From NCBI GenBank assembly GCA_943704415.1, contig CALSCO010002375.1:1-10603 (forward strand): a DNA stretch of 10,603 nucleotides. The letters run 5' to 3'. Position 1 is the first letter of the stretch. Every line of letters begins with the position of its first letter. A model generated the notes under the pieces. The model saw nothing but the letters and a program-made list of their open reading frames with translations, had not been told where the DNA came from and ran no database searches. This document shows positions 6,530 to 10,603 of the stretch, piece by piece. Made by a program: the position numbers and the translations under genes. Origin of the DNA: Parvularia atlantis (taxonomy: Eukaryota > Opisthokonta > Rotosphaerida).

Positions 6530-9500
6530 ATGGCGCAGGTGTTCGAGGCCGACGTGATGGGCCTGATCACGGTCACGCTGCTGGACCGGTCCAAGTTCAA
6601 GTTCACGTTCAAGAGCACGACGACCGCGCACGAGCTCACGCGCATGGTCCGCGGCAGACGGTGCAGACGGCGGGCGGACGGCTGACGGCGCGGCACGGTG
6701 CAGGTCTGCGAGAAGGTCGGCATGCAGCAGCCCGACTACTTTGGGCTGAAGCGCCTGCGCAATCCGCGCACGCAAGTCGACGAGGAAGGCGCGTTCCTAT
6801 CCTTGCCTCTCCTTCCGTCCCTTCTATGCCTGCTGACACGGGGACGCACGCAGTCGCAGCAAAGTCGTGGCTGTCGGAGAAGGTGCCGCTGTTCGCGCAG
6901 GGCTGCGACTCGTCCACCGTGCTCTTCCTCCGCCACAAGTACTGGTTCTTCGACTCGAGCGAGCTTACGGACCCGCTCAGCCTGCAGTTCATCTTCCAGG
7001 AGGCACGTGACGACGCATGTGCGCGTGCACCGTCTCACTGCGCCCCGACGCGCAGGTCGACCGCAAGCTCATGATCGACGGCTACGAGAACACGGACGAC
7101 GTCAACATCCAGCTGGCCGCCTGCCGCGTGCACATCGCCCACGGCGACTACAACCCGAACCTGGACTACATCACGTGCGCGGCCGCGCTCGCTCGCAGAC
7201 CGCACGCTGACGGCAACGCGCACCGCGCAGCAACGAGACCCTGCGGTACTTCTTGCCCGGATACATCCACGGGGCGCACACGATCGAGGAGTGGAACCGC
7301 CTCGTTGCCGTGTTCCACCAGAAGCTCGCGGGCAGGACCAAGCAGGGTGTGTGCGTGCTCGCCCGTGTGGGCGCGGCCTCACGCGCCGCGCGCCGCAGCC
7401 GTCCAACAGGAGTATCTGCAGATCGCCAAGGACTTTACGCGGCAGCTGCAGGTCACGTTCTTCCCCGCGCAGGTGCGCTCCATTCCGCCTCCACCCGCGC
7501 CGTTGCTCACGCCCGCGCGACGCGCAGTTCTCCACGCGCGACATGACGCACAAGGTCGACATCCTCGTCGGCGTCAACCCGGACGGCATCGGCTTCTACT
7601 CGAGCAAGAAGAACCGCAAGGTGCGCGCCGCCACGCAGCGGCACTGCGTAGTTGCTGACCCATCGCACACGCACGCGCGCACGCGCAGGTGCTGCAAGTG
7701 TTCCACCGGTTCCGCGACATGTCGTCGTGGGTGATCAACCACCTCTGGAACGGCCAGGAGGCACCCGACTACGAACGGCCCAAGGTGCGCCACCGGCTTG
7801 CGGTGCAGCTCGGCTGATAGCCGGCGACAACCCAGGTGCCCGAGATCCAGTTTGAGCTGACCGAGTACCCCGTCGGCCCGTATAGGAGCGCGTTCTTTAT
7901 GAAGACCAAGTCCAACCGGACGAAGGACGTCGAGATCGAGCTGTCGTCGTTCCTGCCGGTGCGAAACAGGCGGACCGCTGCGTCACAGCGAGCTGACACC
8001 GCGGCCGCCCGCAGGAGGACGACGCGCTCGGCAACTTTGTGCAGTCGTACATTGAGCGCTTCGAGAGCTACGTGCAGATCCTCGAGCTTGACGGTGCGCC
8101 CGTTCGCATGGGTGCTGACTGTGCGTGGCATGGCTGACAGAACCGCGGCCAGACCTGCGGGAACACGTGCTCACGATCTGCACAATGGACGGCGTGTCCA
8201 AAAAGATCCGCGTGCACCCGGACACGACCGGCCAGGTGCGCGTGCGCCTGTGGCTGTGCCTTGGCAAACACGCGAGAGCGCAGGACATCGTCAACATCTT
8301 CTCGGAGAAGATCGGCCTGAGGGACACGGCGTTCTTCCAGTTGTCCCACTACACGGACGGCGCCGGTGCGTGCGCGCCCGCCGGTGCACTTTCTGTGCAT
8401 CGCTGACCAGTGGCACGCTCCGACAGACCGGTGGCTGCAGCTCAAGGAGCCGATCATGCTCCAGGGCCTGACAGAGCACTCGGTCATCCAGGTGCGCTCG
8501 CTGCGCGCTTCGGTCGCTGCGCGCTTCGGTCGCTGCGCACACGCTCACACGCCGTTGCCGCGGCCGCTGCCAGTTCAAGATCCGCTTCTTCTTCCGCAAC
8601 CCGCTGGAGATCACGGACCCGATGGCGCGCTACCTGTACTTTGTGCAGGTGCGCACGCGGCACTGCCCGACGTTGCACAGCACGAGCGCGCTGGCTCACG
8701 GCCGCCGCAGCTCCAGGAGAAGATCGTCTCGGGCGACATTCCCGTGACGGAGCAGGACGCGATCAGCCTCGCCGCGATCCACCTGCAGACGGCCGTGGGT
8801 GACCACAACAAGCGGACGATCAAGAAGGGCTTCTTCCACAGGTGCGCCGCCGAGTCGATCGCTCTGTGCGCTGACGCCCTGTCGCGCGCAGCTCTCTCAA
8901 GCTGTACGTGCCCTTCTACTTGGCAGACTTCCACAGCCGCGCATGGTGCATGCGTGCGACGTGCCGCGCTCTCGACGAGGCCTGACAGCAGCACGCGGCG
9001 CCAGGTGGGAGAAGAAGATCTTCACCGTGCACAGCAAGCTCCGCGGCGTGTCGAAGGAGGAGGTCATCAACAACTTCCTGCGCGTCGTCACGAGCCTGCC
9101 CAACTACGGCCTCACGTACTTTGCGGGCATCGTGCGTGCCGCTGTGTCGCACTGCCAAGTGAGTGCTCATGTGGAGGGCGCGCACAGATCCCCAAGACCG
9201 AGGAGGACTGCGTGATCGGCGTCAGCAAGTTTGGCCTCGCGCTGTTCAAGCAGGCCAACATGGTGCGTGCGCACGCCTGCCCTGTCGAACTGTCGCACTA
9301 TGCACTGACGCCGGGCGCGGCACGCAGGAGCTTATCGCGTCCTACCGCTTCGGGTACGAGCTGCGCTCGTGGTCCAACGACGGCGAGGCGATCGAGCTGC
9401 ACGTCAAACCGTCGCGCAACTCTGAGGAGAGGGTACGCACCGCTAGGTGCATGGCGCTGCGTGGCTCACATGCCCACGGCGGCCGCGCAGGTCGTGGCGA

Positions 9501-9607
9501 TCGTGTCGCTGCAGTTTGCCGACGTCATCGAGATGCTGTCGTACTACAAGATGCGGCGATTCCAGAAGCAGATGGAGATGGCGTCGCAGGGCCAGCTGAT
9601 CCAATGA
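6530..9607 (+). CDS. tandem (double) FERM domain protein
   Basis: Twenty exons give 656 aa: 6530-6646, 6704-6788, 6860-7002, 7056-7174, 7231-7346, 7399-7472, 7528-7620, 7689-7784, 7836-7958, 8015-8093, 8141-8235, 8284-8365, 8427-8491, 8574-8648, 8711-8841, 8892-8945, 9005-9131, 9188-9262, 9328-9432 and 9491-9607. FERM 1 spans about residues 5-346: a ubiquitin-like F1 (ITVTLLDRSKFKFTF), an F2 helical lobe (LRHKYWFF...AVQQEYLQIAKDF) and a PH-like F3 (VDILVGVNPDGIGFYSSKKN...VFHRFRDMSSWVI, closing helix FVQSYIERF). FERM 2 spans about 350-640: EHVLTICTMDGVSKKIRV, FKIRFFFRNPLEITDP...YFVQLQEKIVSGDIP, LPNYGLTYFAGI, CVIGVSKFGLALF and VSLQFADVIEMLSYY. It then ends in a short Gln/Met-rich tail. FERM lobes link membrane lipids or receptor tails to actin. 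Double-FERM architecture recalls amoebozoan FrmA-type and talin/myosin FERM relatives. The start at 6530 has A at -3 and G at +4; an in-frame ATG at 6401 would add 43 residues including Gln17. Introns at 6789 and 7003 use GC donors in this model. Confidence 0.93.
7003..7055 (+). other. GC-AG intron inside the first FERM F2 lobe
   Basis: The exon ends TTCCAGGAG and the intron begins GCACGT and ends CGCAG. Joining in phase 0 gives FIFQE/VDRKLMIDG, and the lobe length then matches the second FERM copy (FVQLQEKIVSG) to within one residue. The overlapping GT at 7007 leaves a phase that ruins the downstream frame. Confidence 0.75.
8499..8530 (+). repeat. 16-bp tandem duplication within an intron
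   Basis: The unit cgctgcgcgcttcggt occurs twice back to back, followed by a partial third copy (cgctgcgc). It lies inside FERM intron 8492-8573, which at 82 nt is the longest intron of that gene. Subtracting one unit returns it to 66 nt, close to the usual size. Confidence 0.9.
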
Positions 9608-9749
9608 GCCCGTCCCAGCGCGTCTCGTTGCCTGTTTCATCCCTCCCCCTCCCCCTCCTCATGCACCGCACGTCTTTGTCCTCCCAATCTCCGTCGTGTG
9701 CTCAAATGCAGATGGTTCAACAACAGCACAGCAGCGGGCGGGCGGCCGA
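9608..9749. other. convergent intergenic region with pyrimidine tract
   Basis: These 142 bases lie between two stop codons on opposite strands. They contain a pyrimidine-rich run near 9645-9660 (cctccccctccccctcctc) and otherwise no recognisable element. No canonical AATAAA is seen on either strand. Both 3' ends must form here or overlap. Confidence 0.5.
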
Positions 9750-10111
9750 TCACGGCCCGTCGCGCGGCCCCGCCGACGGCCGCAGGCGTGCGTTGGCCTG
9801 CTCGACAAACTCGCGAAGCTGCGGGCCGAGGTAGACCCACGGGTGCCGCACCGGCGGCCGTTCGCCCGGATGGCCGTCCCAGAACCGCTCCTGTGCCGCA
9901 TCAGGGGCGCGCGCGACGGCCGTGAGCGCGACGGCGGTGACAACGGCGGGCGCATCGCGCGCACCACGTGCAGCCGGTGCTCGATCATTGCCGCGCCCGC
10001 GCCCGTCCACGCGCCCAGCACGAGCGCGCCCAGCAGCGGCAGGACGCGGTACGAGGGGCGCACGATCTGTACCATCAACTTGGCCGAAAGAATGCTCGGG
10101 AACTGTGACAT
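9750..10111 (-). CDS. small protein of unknown function with one probable membrane segment, 95 aa
   Basis: I do not recognise a family. Exons are 10111-9965 and 9890-9750, joined in phase 0. The 74-nt intron has a GTGCGC donor, a CTCAC element and a CAG acceptor. The N-terminal half (MSQFPSILSAKLMVQIVRPS) is basic and amphipathic, compatible with mitochondrial targeting. It is followed by a hydrophobic Leu/Gly/Ala segment at about residues 23-42 (VLPLLGALVLGAWTGAGAAM). The C-terminal half is soluble and Pro-rich: ERFWDGHPGERPPVRHPWVY, then a helix LREFVEQANARL. This resembles small inner-membrane proteins with one span, but that is inference. The start is the only ATG in frame before the hydrophobic segment. 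It faces the FERM gene tail to tail and lies 123 bases from the next minus-strand gene. Confidence 0.65.
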
Positions 10112-10234
10112 CACTACTTGTTCTCGTTCACCGCGGCTCTCGCTTTGCGCATTTCTGACCGCAAACACACAACAAAGAAACTGAAGGCATTGGGCGCACG
10201 AACAAAGAAGAAAGAGTTAGAAGTGCACCGCTCG
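10112..10234 (-). promoter_or_regulatory. presumed promoter of the 95-aa gene / 3' flank of the next gene
   Basis: This 123-base gap separates two genes on the same strand. It is A-rich on the plus strand around 10160-10215 (T-rich on the coding strand), clearly lower in GC than its surroundings. Such a stretch fits a promoter or a transcript 3' end. No specific motif is assigned. Confidence 0.35.
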
Positions 10235-10603
10235 TCAGATGGCAAAGGCCGCGCCCGACGCACGGCTGACGCGCGTACCGGCCGAGCTGTTGGACACGCG
10301 CCGCTCGGTCGTGCTGAACTCGCTCATGGGCAGCGACACACGCGAGGCCGGGCGGAGCATGTTCGCAGACAAAGCTTCTGCGTTGAAGTAGCTCTCAATG
10401 GTGAACGCGTCGTTGCCCGAGACCGCGTCCGAGTAGAATGACGCGCGCGCGTCGTGCTTGCCGCCGCTCGGGCCGCGCCACCGGTGTGCGAGAAGGATCA
10501 TCGACCGCCGCAGCACGCCAAACACTGCGCGACGTGCGGCGTGAGTGCGAGCGCACACACGCGAGGCGCCGCGGCACGCACGCAGCATCAGCGCGCCCGA
10601 CAC
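10235..10603 (-). CDS. C-terminal part of a membrane protein (partial, runs off the right edge)
   Basis: The last exon is 10524-10235, preceded by a 57-nt intron (10525-10581, GTGCGT donor, CTCAC element, CGCAG acceptor). Twenty-two bases of the upstream exon (10603-10582) remain in the window. The phase (C|TG) matches. The joined product starts with a hydrophobic stretch, SGALMLLFGVLRRSMILLAH, that looks like the end of a membrane helix with a basic cytosolic flank. A roughly 75-residue Ser/Thr/Ala-rich polar tail follows, including DAFTIESYFNAEALSANM and MSEFSTTERR, probably a disordered, phosphorylatable cytosolic tail. No family is recognised from this fragment. A single-exon reading through the intron is also open, but it would insert Arg/Cys/Ala-rich sequence typical of shadow frames. 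Confidence 0.6.
   Translation of the reverse strand: MSGALMLRACRGASRVCARTHAARRAVFGVLRRSMILLAHRWRGPSGGKHDARASFYSDAVSGNDAFTIESYFNAEALSANMLRPASRVSLPMSEFSTTERRVSNSSAGTRVSRASGAAFAI

Noticed and set aside
5048-6685. 545-codon open frame on the plus strand
   Set aside because: Its composition is Arg/Ala/Ser-rich without domains, and it runs antisense to PX exons whose protein family fit is strong. Long antisense frames are expected at this GC content. Only its last part (6530-6646) is real, as FERM exon 1.
5570-6775. 401-codon open frame on the minus strand read as one exon
   Set aside because: It contains the true PX exon 6010-5773 but reads through two introns and includes Leu and Arg runs from the CAG repeat and promoter. 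The spliced model gives a complete PX domain; the single-exon reading does not.
1-10603. Bacterial or high-GC actinobacterial DNA, prophage or CRISPR
   Set aside because: Genes are split by dozens of short introns and encode eukaryote-specific domains (FERM, PX, Vps55). No repeats with spacers, integrase or phage genes are seen.

Overview
The window looks like a compact, GC-rich nuclear genome of a unicellular eukaryote. By eye it is roughly two-thirds GC. It encodes eight spliced genes, one cut by the right edge, with about 48 introns that are mostly 47-74 bases long. The introns share a grammar: donors GTGCGY, a CTGAC, CTCAC or TGAC branch-site-like element, and CAG acceptors. The Vps55 and rRNA methyltransferase look fungal, as do the CTGAC-type branch sites and the short introns. 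A tandem-FERM protein and a PX-pseudokinase are less expected for a typical Dikarya fungus. I therefore call it an intron-dense fungus or another unicellular opisthokont or amoeboid relative, without naming a genus.

Layout: (1) 106-364 minus, a 64-aa membrane protein. (2) 483-1323 plus, Vps55/LEPROT-family endosomal protein. (3) 1364-2433 minus, BMT6-type SAM-dependent methyltransferase. (4) 2482-3838 plus, SDR9C-type dehydrogenase. (5) 3886-6117 minus, PX domain plus AGC/S6K-like pseudokinase. (6) 6530-9607 plus, a protein with two FERM domains in 20 exons. (7) 9750-10111 minus, a 95-aa protein with one probable membrane segment. (8) 10235-10603 minus, the C-terminus of a membrane protein. 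The first six genes alternate strand strictly, giving three divergent promoter regions (365-482, 2434-2481, 6118-6529) and three tail-to-tail junctions of 40, 47 and 142 bases.

This is not an operon and no single pathway links the genes. Vps55 and the PX protein both point to endosomes, and the double-FERM protein to the membrane-cytoskeleton interface. The methyltransferase and the dehydrogenase are housekeeping or metabolic. All exon models were built by hand from splice signals, codon phase and protein-family fit. In every complete model the exon lengths sum to a whole number of codons and the phases agree at every junction.

The most unusual signals are in splicing. Several introns can only, or best, be read with GC donors (GC-AG). 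The first Vps55 intron region splits into two consecutive intron units around a single nucleotide, so a 1-nt exon is possible. I found no mobile element, tRNA, rRNA or CRISPR array, and no clear undescribed multi-gene system.
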